This document shows, piece after piece, positions 45,474-56,359 of a stretch of 64,000 nt of DNA. Origin of the DNA: Girardinichthys multiradiatus (Eukaryota > Chordata > Actinopteri > Cyprinodontiformes > Goodeidae). Position 1 is the first letter of the stretch. Each line of letters opens with the position of its first letter. The translations under genes were made by a program, and so were the position numbers. The stretch covers positions 9,945,663-10,009,662 of the forward strand of contig NC_061811.1 in NCBI RefSeq assembly GCF_021462225.1. Reading direction: 5' to 3'. The notes below the pieces were generated by a model. That model was not told where the DNA came from. It did not search any database and saw only the letters and a program-made list of their open reading frames with translations.

Positions 45474-46737
45474 CAGGGTTTGGACAATGAAACTGAAACA
45501 CCTATCATTTTAGTGTGGGAGGTTTCATGGCTAAATTGGACCAGCCTGGTAGCCAGTCTTTATTGATTGCACATTGCACCAGTAAGAGCAGAGTGTGAAG
45601 CTTCAATTAGCAGGGTAAGAGCACAGTTTTGCTCAAAATATTGAAATGCACACAACATTATGGGTGACATACCAGAGTTCAAAAGAGGACAAATTGTTGG
45701 TGCACGTCTTGCTGGCGCATCTGTGACCAAGACAGCAAGTCTTTGTGATGTATCAAGAGCCACGGTATCCAGGGTAATGTCAGCGTACCACCAAGAAGGA
45801 CGAACCACATCCAACAGGATTAACTGTGGACGCAAGACGAAGCTGTCTGAAAGGGATGTTTGGGTGCTAACCCGGATTGTATCCAGAAAACATAAAACCA
45901 CGGCTGACCAAATCACGGCAGAATTAAATTTGCACCTCAACTCTCCTGTTTCCACCAGAACTGTGCATCGGGAGCTCCACAGGGTCAATATACACGGCCG
46001 GGCTGCTATAGCCAAACCTTTGGTCACTCATGCCAATGCCAAACGTCGGTTTCAATGGTGCAAGGAGCGCAAATCTTGGGCTGTGGACAATGTGAAACAT
46101 GTAATGTTCTCTGATGAGTCCACCTTTACTGTTTTCCCCACATCCGAGAGAGTTATGGTGTGGAGAAGCCCCAAAGAAGCATACCACCCAGACTGTTGCA
46201 TGCCCAGAGTGAAGCATGGGGGTGGATCAGTGATGGTTTGGACTGCCATATCATGGCATTCCCTTGGCCCAATGCTTGTGCTAGATGGGCTGCCAAGGAC
46301 TACCGAACCATTCTTGAGGACCATGTGCATCCAATGGTTCAAACATTGTATCCTGAAGGCGGTGCCGTGTATCAGCATGACAATGCACCAATACACACAG
46401 CAAGACTGGTGAAAGATTGGTTTGATGAACATGAAAGTGAAGTTGAACATCTCCCATGGCCTGCAGAGTCACCAGATCTAAATATTATTGAGCCACTTTG
46501 GGATGTTATTGGAGGAGCGAGTCAGGAAACGTTTTCCTCCACCAGTATCACGTAGTGACCTGGCCACTATCCTGCAAGAAGAATGGCTTAATATCCCTCT
46601 GACCACTGTGCAGGACTTGTATATGTCATTCCCAAGACAAATTGATGCTGTATTGGCCGCAAAAGGAGGCCCTACACCATACTAATAAATTATTGTGGTC
46701 TAAAACTAGGTGTTTCAGTTTCATTGTCCAACCCCTG
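45474..46737 (+). mobile_element. Tc1/mariner transposon, DD36E, full length but inactive
   Basis: A complete 1264-base element with TA on both sides (45472-45473 and 46738-46739). The ends are inverted repeats: CAGGGTTTGGACAATGAAAC on the left, mirrored by GTTTCAGTTTCATTGTCCAA near 46711-46730 and CCCCTG on the right. The transposase is on the plus strand and is frameshifted. It sits inside an L2-like LINE, so it is younger than that LINE. Confidence 0.93.
45660..46685 (+). pseudogene. Tc1 transposase (DD36E), two frameshifts
   Basis: The start is the ATG at 45660 (MGDIPEFKRGQIVGARLAG), followed by a helix-turn-helix (ASVTKTASLCDVSRATVSRV) and a second DNA-binding segment. Catalytic acids are D in MFSDEST (46113-46115), D in QHDNAPIH (46379-46381) and E in DLNIIEPLW (46490-46492); 36 residues lie between the last two, the spacing of the Incomer (DD36E) group of Tc1/mariner. 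A deletion of about seven bases near 46280-46290 shifts the frame, and an extra base near 46507 (GGATGTTATTGGAG) shifts it again, returning to the original frame for the C-terminus ending AAKGGPTPY. The length is otherwise normal, about 342 codons. Confidence 0.92.
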
Positions 46738-47245
46738 TATGTACCTGGATTGTCAAAGTGGTGTATGATGAAATGTTGTCTCAAACTGACTGCATCATAT
46801 GTCAACCTGTTTACCCAGTAGGCAAACTGCAAGGGGTCACGCAGGGAGCCTGCGATGTCCTCCAGATGTTTCAGCACCAGTTCCGCAATCAGGGCTAAAG
46901 GTCTGTATTTATTTAACCCCATGATGGTGCGTTTTTTGGGGGATCTGGGATGATGGTGGAGCATTTCAAGCGTGAGGGCACCTCACACAGTCCCAGAGAT
47001 ATGTTACAGATCTGAGTAAAGGTAGACGCCAGCTTGTCAGCACAGGTTGTTAGGCATGAGGGGGAGACGTTTTCAGGTCCAAAAGCTTTCCTGGTTTTCT
47101 AGCTCTGAAAGAGCCGACTTACTTAAAAAAGGAAAGGCGCTTATTGAGGAGGCTTCCTAATCTGATGCCAAAGAGCTCTTTATCTGATCTCTATGGAGCT
47201 CGGCCACCCTTTAGAACCAGCTTTGTCAGCCAGCTGAATCAAGGG

Positions 47246-47630
47246 TAGGGCTGGGTGATATGAGCTGAAAATAACATTTCAACATATTCGGGCTATATCT
47301 CGATTTATGATGTATATCGTGATATTTAAAATTAGGCTCTTAATCACTGATTTAATATCCAACTCAATAATGCAGTGGTGAAGCAAGACTCAGACTGTGA
47401 CTCTTCTTATTAATAATAGCCAACTAGCTCCCAGTCTCTGTCAGTTTTCATTTATGAATACCTACCTGGCGAGGTGTGATATTATAGAACAATGGGTGAA
47501 GGAATTAATTTGCATACTGGTGTTCAACAGCAAACCCTGCAGACATAAACAGAATAAACACAAAAAACCTCATCCCAAAATGTAATAATTTATTAACAAA
47601 ATACTTAGAATTCAAGAACCCCTCATGATG
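47246..47630 (+). mobile_element. hAT-like terminal fragment
   Basis: It starts TAGGGCTGGGTGATATGAGC, a terminal sequence characteristic of a widespread vertebrate hAT-like family, followed by several TATCGTGATAT/ATATCTCGAT words (47290-47325). The opposite end is not found before the LINE that begins near 47640, nor after it in a clear form. AT-rich sequence beyond 50421 could be the remainder, but that is not demonstrated. Confidence 0.45.
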
Positions 47631-47639
47631 ACTACTAAA

Positions 47640-50420
47640 TCGAGGCACGTGACGTCGCCCGGTACGGCGGAGCCAGGGTTCCACCCTGGAGTCAGGCCTG
47701 GGGTCGGGACTCGTCAGACAGCACCTGGTGGCTGGGTTGCTCCTTGCGGGACCCGGCTGGGCCAATCCCGAACGAGAAATGCGAGGCCATCCCCCAGTGG
47801 GCCAACAACCTGCAGGGGGAACCATGAGGGACCGGTGCAAAGAGGATTGGGCGGCGGACGAAGGTGGAAACCTCTGCGGCCCGATCCCCGGATGCTTATT
47901 AGGCTGGCTCTAGGGATGTGGAATGTCATCTCGCTGGGGGGGGGGGGAGGAGCCTGAGCTTGAGCGAGAGGTCGAGAGATATCGACTAGAAATAGTCGGG
48001 CTCGCCTCCACGCACAGTGTGGGCTCTGGAACCCATCTCCTCGAGAGGGGCTGGACTCTCTTCTACTCTGGAGTGGCCCACGGGGAGAGGCGGGGGGCTG
48101 GGGTGGGTTTTCTTGCTGCCCCCCAGCTCAGCCGTCTCGTGCTGGGTTTACCAGTGGATGAGAGGGTCGCATCCCTGCGCCTTCGGGTTGGGGACAGGCC
48201 TCTGACTGTCATTTCGGCCTACGAGCCGAGTGGTAGTCTGGAGTACCTGGCCTTCTTGGCGTCCCTGTCGGGGTTGCTGGATAGTACCCCTCCCGGGGAC
48301 TCCATTATTCTGCTGGGGAACACCTGGAGAGGCGTGATCGGGAGGAATGGCCTCCCGATCTGAATCCTAGTGGTGTTTTGTTATTGGACTTCTGTGCTAG
48401 TCACGGATTGTCCATAATGAACACCATGTTCAAACATAAGGGTGTCCATCAGTGCACTTGGCACCAGGACACCCTAGGCAGGAGGTCAATGATCAACTTT
48501 GTTGTCGTATCATCAGACCTTCGGCCGCATGTTTTGGACACTCGGGTGAAATGAGGGGCTGAGCTGTCCACTGATCACCACCTGGTGGTGAGTTGGATCC
48601 GCTGGAGGAGGAGAAAGCCGGACAGACTTGGCAGGCCCAAGCGCATAGTGAGGGTCTGCTGGGAACATCTGGTGGAGCCCTTGGCCAGGGATGTATTCAA
48701 CTCTTACCTCCAGGAGAGCTTTGACCAGATTCCGGGAGATGTTGGAGACATAGAGTCTGAGTGGACCATGTTTTCTGCATCTATTGTCGATGCTGCCGTC
48801 CGTTGCCACGGCCGTAAGGCCTGCGGTGCCTGTCGCGGCAAAAACCCGGGCCTGGGAGGAGTTCAGTGAGGCCATGGAGAAGGACTACCGGTTGGCCTCA
48901 AAGCGATTCTGGCAAACGGTCCGGTGCCTCAGGAGGGGGAAGCAGTGCTTCGCCAACACTGTTTACAGTGGGGGTGGGAGGCTGCTGACCTCGACTGGTG
49001 AAGGAGTACTTCGAGGATCTCCTCAATCCTGCCATCACGCATTCCCTGGTGGAAACAGAGGCTGGGGACTCGGGGTTGGACTCTTTCATCACCCAGGCTG
49101 AAGTCACCGAGGTGGTTAAAAAGCTCCACGGTGGCAGGGCTTCGGGGGTGGATGAGATCCACCCTGAGTACCTCAAGTCTCTGGATGTTGTGGGGCTGTC
49201 ATGTTTGACACGCCTCTTCAACATTGCGTGGCGGTCGGGGACAGTGCCTCTGGACTGGCAGACTGGGGTGGTGGTCCCCCTTCATAAGAAGGGTGTGTTC
49301 TGACTATAGGGGGATCAAACCCCTCAGCCTTCCTGGTAAGGCCTACGCCAGGGTATTGGAGAGGAGAGTCCGGTCGATAGCCGAACCTCGGCTTCAGGAG
49401 GAATAGTGTGGTTTTCGTCCTGGTCGTGGAACACTGGACCAGCTCTATACCCTCTACAGGGTACTCGAGGGTTCATGGGAGTTTGCCCAACCAGTCCACA
49501 TGTGTTTTCTGGACCTGGAGAAAGCATTCGACTGTGTCCCTCGTGATGCCCTGTGGGGGGTGCTCCAGGAGTATGGAATCAGAGGCCCTTTACTAAAGGC
49601 CATCCGGTCTCTGTACAAGCGGAGCAGGAGTTTGGTTCGCATTGCCGGCAATAAGTCGGACCTGTTCCCGGTGCAAGTTGGACTCTGGCAGGGCTGCCCG
49701 TTTTCACCGGTCCTGTTCACAACTTTTATGGACAGGATTTCTAGATGCAGCCAAGGGCCGGAGGGGATCTGGTTTGGGGACCAGAGGATTTCGTCTCTTC
49801 TTTTTGCAGATGACGTGGTCCTGCTGCCCCCCTCTAGCCAAGACCTACAGCATGCGTGGGTGCGGTTCACAGCTGAGTGTGAAGCGGCTGGGATGAGGAT
49901 CATCTCCTGTATCTAGGGGTCTTGTGGGGGAAGAATGGAGCGGGAGATTGACAGACGAATCAGTGCAGCTCCCGCAGTAATGGGGGCACTGTGCTGGTCC
50001 ATTTTGGTGAAGAGAGAGCTGAACCAAAAAGCAAAGCTCTCAATTTACCGGTCGGTCTACGTTCCTACCCTCACCTATGGCCATGTACTTTGGGTCATGA
50101 CCGTAAGAACGAGATCCCGGATACAAGCGGCTGAAATGAGCTTCCTCCGTAGGGTGGCCGGGCACTCCCTTAGAGATAGGGTGAGGAGCTTGGCCATCTG
50201 GGAGGGGCTCGGAGTAGAGCCGCTGCTCCTCCATATCGAGAGGAGCCAGTTGAGGTGGCTCGGGCATCTATACTGGATGCCTCTTGGACGCCTTCCTCGG
50301 GAGGTGTTCCAGGACACTGGAGGGACTATGTCTCACGGCTGGCCTGGGAACGCCTTGGGCTCCCCCCGGAGGAGCTGGAGGAGGTGTCTGGGGAGAGGGA
50401 CGTCTGGGTGTCTCTGCTGA
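47640..50420 (+). mobile_element. APE-type LINE retrotransposon, copy 2 (3'-truncated)
   Basis: The plus-strand counterpart of the LINE at 28253-30650. The GC-rich 5' region (GACGTCGCCCGGTACGGCGG) leads into endonuclease, reverse transcriptase and C-terminal parts, ending abruptly after GTGTCTCTGCTGAG near 50420. Comparison with the 3' fragment at 34661 shows that only the last few dozen bases are missing. It contains many small deletions, notably the endonuclease metal-binding motif and about 100 bases between the FADD box and the EIDRRI segment. Boundaries are within roughly 20 bases. Confidence 0.85.
47923..50420 (+). pseudogene. LINE endonuclease-reverse transcriptase, multiply broken
   Basis: Domains can be followed through changing frames: ERYRLEIVGLASTHSVGSGT and YSGVAHGERRGAGVG (endonuclease, about 47960-48110); a deletion at about 48321 removes the DFNAH motif; STDHHLVVSWIRW-like sequence near 48570; AKTRAWEEFSEAMEKDYRLA near 48840-48900; ASGVDEIHPEYLKSLDVVGL near 49140; MCFLDLEKAFDCVPRDALWG at 49500; GLWQGCPFSPVLF; LLFADDVVLL (FADD at 49803-49814); then EREIDRRISAAPAVMGALCW and YVPTLTYGHVLWVMTVRTRS and FLRRVAGHSLRDRVRS. 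A poly-G run (about 47935-47948) sits in the N-terminal coding part and contributes a frame change. No functional protein is expected. Confidence 0.85.
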
Positions 50421-51419
50421 GTCAACTGAATTCTTTAACTAGTAACATTCAACTAAACTACTACAAATATTAAAGTGTGTATGAGCACTGGTGGCGTGCT
50501 ACGGCCAATCGCAGTGTGAACAGAATAAACTGTAACAAGCATTAGGTCATGGTCTACTTACAATAAAGGGAACATGAAGACAGATGCTTACAGTTAAAAT
50601 ATGTGCTAATCATTCAAATTTTACTAAACTTACTAACTTGTTAATGTTCACACACTCATTTTTATATTTTTTTGTTTTCCCACTGAGTTTAGGGCCTCTC
50701 AAGTAAACACTGATCAATATGTACAAATGTTCAAAATAAATCCAAAGCAGCTGAAACCCCACATGGAAACTCCAAGTTAGATGAGCGAGGAATATGGAAA
50801 TATTTGTGTGGAGAAGCAGAGAAGGAGCTTTCAGATCTACTCTGGTTCAGCCTGCTCTTTAATAACCTGCAGTGAAAGATTGGGGTTATATTACATCAAA
50901 TTTCATAAATTTTACAACTGACCAAACTGCTGGAGCTGTGAGTTTAACTTTCTAGCTGCAACAACAAATGTTTTATTCACAGTGGGAACTACAGCTGAGT
51001 GTATACAAACACACACCTGCTCTGCAATTCCAGGTTTCCTGCTGTTCTCCTGAGATGATGTTGCTGAATATTGAAGTCCTGATGTTAGTAAATGTTCCTG
51101 CAGCGTTGGATTTGTTGGGAGCTTCTGGACTTTATAAGAATGTATTACATTTTATCTCAGAATTAAAGGAACAGTCATAAAAGGAAAGCACATCCGTCTC
51201 CTACTGTATGATTTTATGCATCAGAACAGGATAATAAAATCCTCTGGTCCTTTGCAGCTCGGTATATGTAAACATAGGACAGTGCAGAAAATCAACTGGA
51301 ATCAACTCAGTTGGCTTCACACACCATTCTGGTGTTAAAACAGGACGATGATGCATCATCCCCTTCCTTGTCTTGGCTCCTCCACGGTTCCACTGAGAAG
51401 ATCCAGATCAACGGGTCCA
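50421..51419. other. no gene recognised
   Basis: AT-rich sequence after the LINE. Short open frames (for example 50968-51180) lack domains. No repeat was recognised. Confidence 0.5.
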
Positions 51420-51845
51420 GTCTTGATCAGATGCTGAACAGATTCTAAATTCTAAATATATTCCTATCTCTTTTGCAGATTCCAAGCTCTGAACAGATTT
51501 AGTTAAAAACGTCAAACAGTTTATTAGTTTGTGAACCGATTTCTAAACTGAACAGATTCAGATTACAAACAGATTCTTAATTAAGAAATGAGATATTCTG
51601 GGATGTTTTCAGTATCAGCAATATGTCAGCAGGTATATGCTCAGAATCAGGAATTGAATAAATTCGGGTACATATCCCTGAAAGTATTAAATACATTTCT
51701 GACCCTGAAGAGATTTTTAATTCTCACGAGATTCCAGTTTCACAGAACTTCCTGATTCTGAACAGATTCTGATTCCAATCAGTCTCCCAGTTATGAATAG
51801 ATTCCTCACTCTGAAAAGACTGACCTGATTCTAAGCAGAACAAGG
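51420..51845. repeat. degenerate tandem repeat with CTGAACAGATTC core
   Basis: The core CTGAACAGATT(C/T) appears near 51433, 51490, 51548 and 51758, with diverged relatives such as ACAAACAGATTCTTA, ATGAATAGATTCCT and CCTGAAGAGATTTTTA between them. Spacing is irregular and the period is not obvious, so this is an old decayed minisatellite or a run of related short motifs. There is no coding sequence. Confidence 0.5.
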
Positions 51846-54671
51846 TAACAATTTAAAATAGGATTTCCATTATTGCATTCCTTTTTCTGGAAATGTATGC
51901 TTTTCTCATTATTAATGTGCACAATGTTATGGATGATGGCCAGATTTACTGACACCAACCTTGCCCTGGAGACCCTACCTAACATCTGGAATGGAGCTGA
52001 TGTATTTCCCTACCATGGTTTAAACATTTTCAACATCTGTCTTACTAACAGTGATTACTAATAGTAATACTTTTATTTAACTGTTTAGCTTTAGAAAAGT
52101 TAATCTACAACTAAAAGTCCCAACATATGTCTCTATATTCTGTTTGCATTGTTGTTATTCATTTTTATCATTGTGTTTGAATTCAGCAGACCTTCACCAA
52201 CCAATAGCGATGGAGACCAGTGGCCGCAATTAAAAAGTCTTAATAAGCAACATTTGTTAAAAATTTCAAACTCGCTTTTTACTCTAGTTCTGGAAATATG
52301 TGCATTAGAGTGTCAGTAGGAATTCAGCCAAATGAAAATGCAGTTTATTAGAGCCAAAGAAATGTGGAGAAATAAGGGGATAAATACGATGGCTAAGTCT
52401 AGGTTGCAAATGCTAAGTGATGGCATAATTAATATGTGTGTGGCCTATGATGTCATGATCTGTACTTTTTAAAGACTGTTGATAACTGAATGAGAACATG
52501 TTTATGTTGTGTGCAGGAATTTAGTTCAAATTGTTTAGGGGATGCACAAAAACTGAAATGCTTCTTACTAACGGCAAACTTACACAACCATAGAACTGTT
52601 TTCATGCATCAAAGGCCTGCTTCCTTTTTTTTGATGCTGGTACTGGTTTACATTATAATTTTTGGACTGAGTAAAATCACGAGTAAATTTTGACCCACTA
52701 GCACTAAAGATGTGTTTGGCTATCTCACAAATTAAAAGGTTTAAAACGGTTTAAATGGAAACCAGAAATGCTGCCTAATTGCAAGGTAAACAGCAAGAAA
52801 GGAGAACTGGTCTCATAGTCAATGTTGGTTTGTTATCAATTCAATCATGTCCACAATGAAAAGCAGACCAACACTAACTTTGTTAAATGAGTTCTCTGTG
52901 CTCCCCAGTGGATATTCTGATATATAAGAAAACAAAAACTAGTTAAATTAAATAGAGGATTCTCTGATGCCACGTAACCTGGAATAACAAACTCTACTTT
53001 TTAATTGGACACCGTGTTCTGACCCAGTTGCTGTTCGGCCTCCAGTGAAATGTGTGCACTTTACTGAAGAAATGTGTAAACACATGCCAACAAACTAATG
53101 AAGAAAGGAGACGTGGATGAAACGTTTGTGCTAAAGCCGACTGAACTCTGACAATATTGGAAGCTACAACAAACTTGGACCAATTAAAAAGGCATAATGA
53201 GGACATGTTGCAGTAGACCAAACAAAATGATTTCTGGTTTTCAGATGAGGTTCCAGTTGTGTTGTCCCTGTTAAACTGAAGTGTTGTTTTAATGAGTGCT
53301 GCTGTATTTGCATGCTCATGAACTCTCTAATTGGCCGACTGACCTGGCAGAGGCACATGATGGTCATCAGCTCTGCCTCTTCACCAGCGGGTCAAAGATG
53401 GTGACCTTTGCTCTGACCTTTCCAATATGGAGGGGGATACTAAACAAATGTGACACTGAAGGAATTAGATTTATAGGTGAAATGCCACATCTGAGCTCCA
53501 CCTATTCTATGTGAAATATAAAGATCATGCAATGATTTTATGGTTTATCTCCAACTGCTCCAGATGGAAAATCACATTTACCTTAAACAAAATAAATATT
53601 AATCATATAAATTAAGAATTAAGCCTTCAGATTCTGTCCATGAACACCACAAACAGGATCCAGGACAAGGCTCACCTCTTTCCTTGGAGCATTGCCTATT
53701 TTTATGTAGTGTTCTCTGCAGAATAGCCATTGTAATTTGGTGGAGTAGTTTGAGTAGCAACCTATTTATTAGGAGCTCGTTGTTCTGTTTCATCCCATGA
53801 CATGCACCGTCTTCTCAGGGGACGGCTTAGACTTGGAGTGATTCAATGAACTTTGCGCAGCAAATCTATGCAGATTAAATCTATGCAGCTACAGTGCTAT
53901 TAAATATATTCGCCTGCTTTCAGATTTCTTCAATTGTTGCCTGTTGTCATTCCTTAATGTTTCAGATGGAAGGGTTTTACAGCTGCTTCCTTCAGGGGTC
54001 ACCACAACAAGACAGACTTGGGGTTTCATGCCAGATGTCCTTCCTGACAAGACCGGGAATCAAACCCCAGCCCTCTATGGAGAGCCGTTTCATTCAAATT
54101 AAATAACTAAATCTATACTGTTATTAATACATTATTCATAAATATTCCATGAAAAAAAAAATTAAGTAGTTTTAAAGTGTCACAAAATAAACACCATTAT
54201 GAAACAAATTAATGAATTAATTAAAATTAATGACAAAATCAGCATAAAAATATTTTTTTAAATATGAGGACATTTATTTATTTGATTGAATATTTATTAA
54301 TAGTTAATATTAACAGTATTTATTTATTTAATTTTGAATGAAATGTTCCTCCATGGGTCCCCTGTATCAAAGACATGGACTTATCAAGTTACACCACAAA
54401 CAAATACTTCCTAAATGTTTCAGATTATCAAATAAATTTTAATATCAAAGATAACCTGAGTAAATACTAATAAAGCTTTCAAATGATGACACTATCTTCC
54501 ATAAAGTTCCTCTTTTTCTTAACCATTTAGAGGTGGACCGGTACGCTTTGAATTGTTGTCCTCATGCATAACCCAAGTGAACTTAAACTTAAGATCACAA
54601 GCTTATGACCAGGCATTTTCCTTTAGGATTTCCAGGTGAGCATTTATCCTCAAAGGTAATGTCTTAGAAAC
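51846..54671. other. no gene recognised; one short repeat scrap
   Basis: Mostly AT-rich with no supported gene. At 53970-54080 the phrase CCAGATGTCCTTCCTGACAA followed by GGGAATCAAACCCCAGCC resembles the tail of a dispersed fish repeat. 54190-54340 is very AT-rich with many ATTTATTTA words. Open frames of up to 75 codons have no domain. Confidence 0.45.
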
Positions 54672-56094
54672 AGAATGGGCTAGCACAATTTGAGCAGCTT
54701 TGACAAGGACCAAACTGTGATGGTCAGAGGATGTTCATAACTGCAGCTCTTGTGGGTATTCTCAACCTGCAGTGGTCAATATCTATCAGAAATTGAAGGA
54801 AAAGCTGTACTCTGGTGTCAGGGTCATGGTTGCTGTGGAGATATATTATGTGTGTGCATCATTATTATTATGTTCATAACCAGTGTGGGAAATAAAATGT
54901 ATAACCTGTGTTAGTATAAGACATTGTGGCCTGCAGAATTGTTATTGAACAAACTTGGCCTTGAGTGTGATGAAGCAGAAAAATACTGAGAGCTGAAGGA
55001 GTGTGTGAAAAGTAGAGACTGACTTACTCCCTGCTTATATCAGTAGATATGAGTGCAGGCGCTGGAACAATGACTGTCTAAATATGGTAAAGCCGGAAAA
55101 AGTGTATACGTGACTACATGTGAGAAAATATTGTAATCAAGGGCGCTGCCCATTTTCATGTGTGTTTTAATAAAAGCAATGTGCCCAGTGAGAAGCTCTG
55201 AAGTTGTCTCGGTGTGTGGCCTGATCACATGAGAGCTTCCCCTGGTCCAGGTACTTTTGAATAACATACAGCTGTCTCCGTGTGATTTATTATAATGTGT
55301 GTAAATTCCTCCAGGTTATGGTGAATAAACGGACGCGCAGAAGGCCTCTTTAAAGAGGAACTTCAACATTGCCCATGGCTTATTGATGTGTAGACCAATC
55401 CAACAAACAAGCTACTGAAGCTCAGTTTGCTTAAGAACCTGATGCTGGTTCTGAGACCGAGGGTTCAGAACATAGTGCATTGTAATTTGTTGCATATACG
55501 TAGGACTGCATGGCTGCAAATCAGTCAGCATACCAGTGCTGACTCCTGTCCTTCGTCAAAAGTGGCAAGAATGGGTACATGAGTATAAGATCTGGAGCAC
55601 AGAGCAATGGAAGATGTTGGAAAAGCCTGATAAATCATATTGTGTTTACGTCACTTGGACAGCTGGTTGTGTATGCGTTGCTTAACTTGGGAACACATGA
55701 CACCAGCATGCACTAAACGAAGAAGGTAAACTGCGCTGTGGTACCTGGAACCAAGAGGTCTGCAACAGATCTTGTTTGTCCTATGTGTGATAATTGGGAC
55801 AATGTTTTGGTGGAAAATGTTGAGTCCCTCCATTCATGTGGAATCTTTGACAGTTTTTACCTACATAGGCATTATTGTAGACCATATACAACCTTACATG
55901 AAAACTGAGTTCCCTGATGTCTATGGCCTCTTTGAGCATGATAATATGCCCTGCCACATGAATGAATGAATCTATTGAGTCCCCACCTTGCAACCTACAG
56001 GTCTTAAAGTATCGGCTGCTAACATCATCCTGGAATCCATTCCTTGTCTGTTTTGGCCTCAAAAGGGGACCAAGATTAGGAACTATTATACCTG
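54672..56094 (+). mobile_element. Tc1/mariner-like element, interrupted and decayed
   Basis: Same family as 16846-18609, here on the plus strand. The first part, 54672-54835 (GAATGGGCTAGCACAATTTG, GCAGTGGTCAATATCTATCA, GTGTCAGGGTCATGG), covers the N-terminal coding region. The second, from about 55500 (CAGTCAGCATACCAGTGCTG) through GAGCACAGAGCAATGGAAGA, TGGTTGTGTATGCGTTGCTT and AGCATGATAATATGCCCTGC to the right end ATTATACCTG at 56094, covers the catalytic core. The middle is unrelated sequence, and the segment with the last catalytic acid is deleted. No long open frame remains. The left terminal repeat was not found. Confidence 0.65.
54836..55480 (+). mobile_element. possible LTR-like insertion inside the Tc1 relic
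   Basis: The unrelated sequence interrupting the Tc1-like element has LTR-like features near its centre and right: GTTTTAATAAAAGCAATGTG carries an AATAAA signal at about 55170, followed by GCTCTGAAGTTGTCTCGGTG and TGTGGCCTGATCACA. This order of poly(A) signal then short GT-rich region recalls the R-U5 part of a retroviral-type LTR. No matching flanking duplication or primer-binding site was identified and no gene is present, so the assignment is tentative. Confidence 0.3.
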
Positions 56095-56359
56095 ATCAGT
56101 CTAGATACTGTTATTTCTGTATTTAGATTCTTCAACAGTATATGTGGCTGATTACCTTTGTGGGTGTTTTCATTTTCTGTGTAGCCCACACTTCAAAGAA
56201 GACATAGTAAAGGAGTCTTTGTTTGCATCTCTAAAGCATAGTGATGTCACAATCCATTATTACAAATTGTGGCATCTCAACATTGTTTCTAGAGAATAAT
56301 CCAATGGTTAAAATCTTACCTTTGTTGGACCATTTGTTTGCTGAATATTGGACCATTTG

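Larger units (their letters stand above)
44660..47230 (-). mobile_element. L2-like LINE, split by a DD36E Tc1 element
   Basis: The minus strand carries an L2-clade-like reverse transcriptase in several broken frames. From the 5' side: LNKYRPLALIAELVLKHLED and DPLQFAYWVNRLTYDAV (46760-46920); then, after the Tc1, MDFSSAFNTINNRHH and CPQGCVLSPPLFSLY (45260-45455), QFLGATLSQVLRWFSHIDTV and CKKAQQRPWFLQELKKYNL (44880-45010), then VLYSSISEWFGSS near 44810. The element is interrupted at 45472-46739 by a complete Tc1 that landed at a TA in the codons just before FSSAFNTI. Its own ends are not sharply defined. It is dead through frameshifts and stops. Confidence 0.8.
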
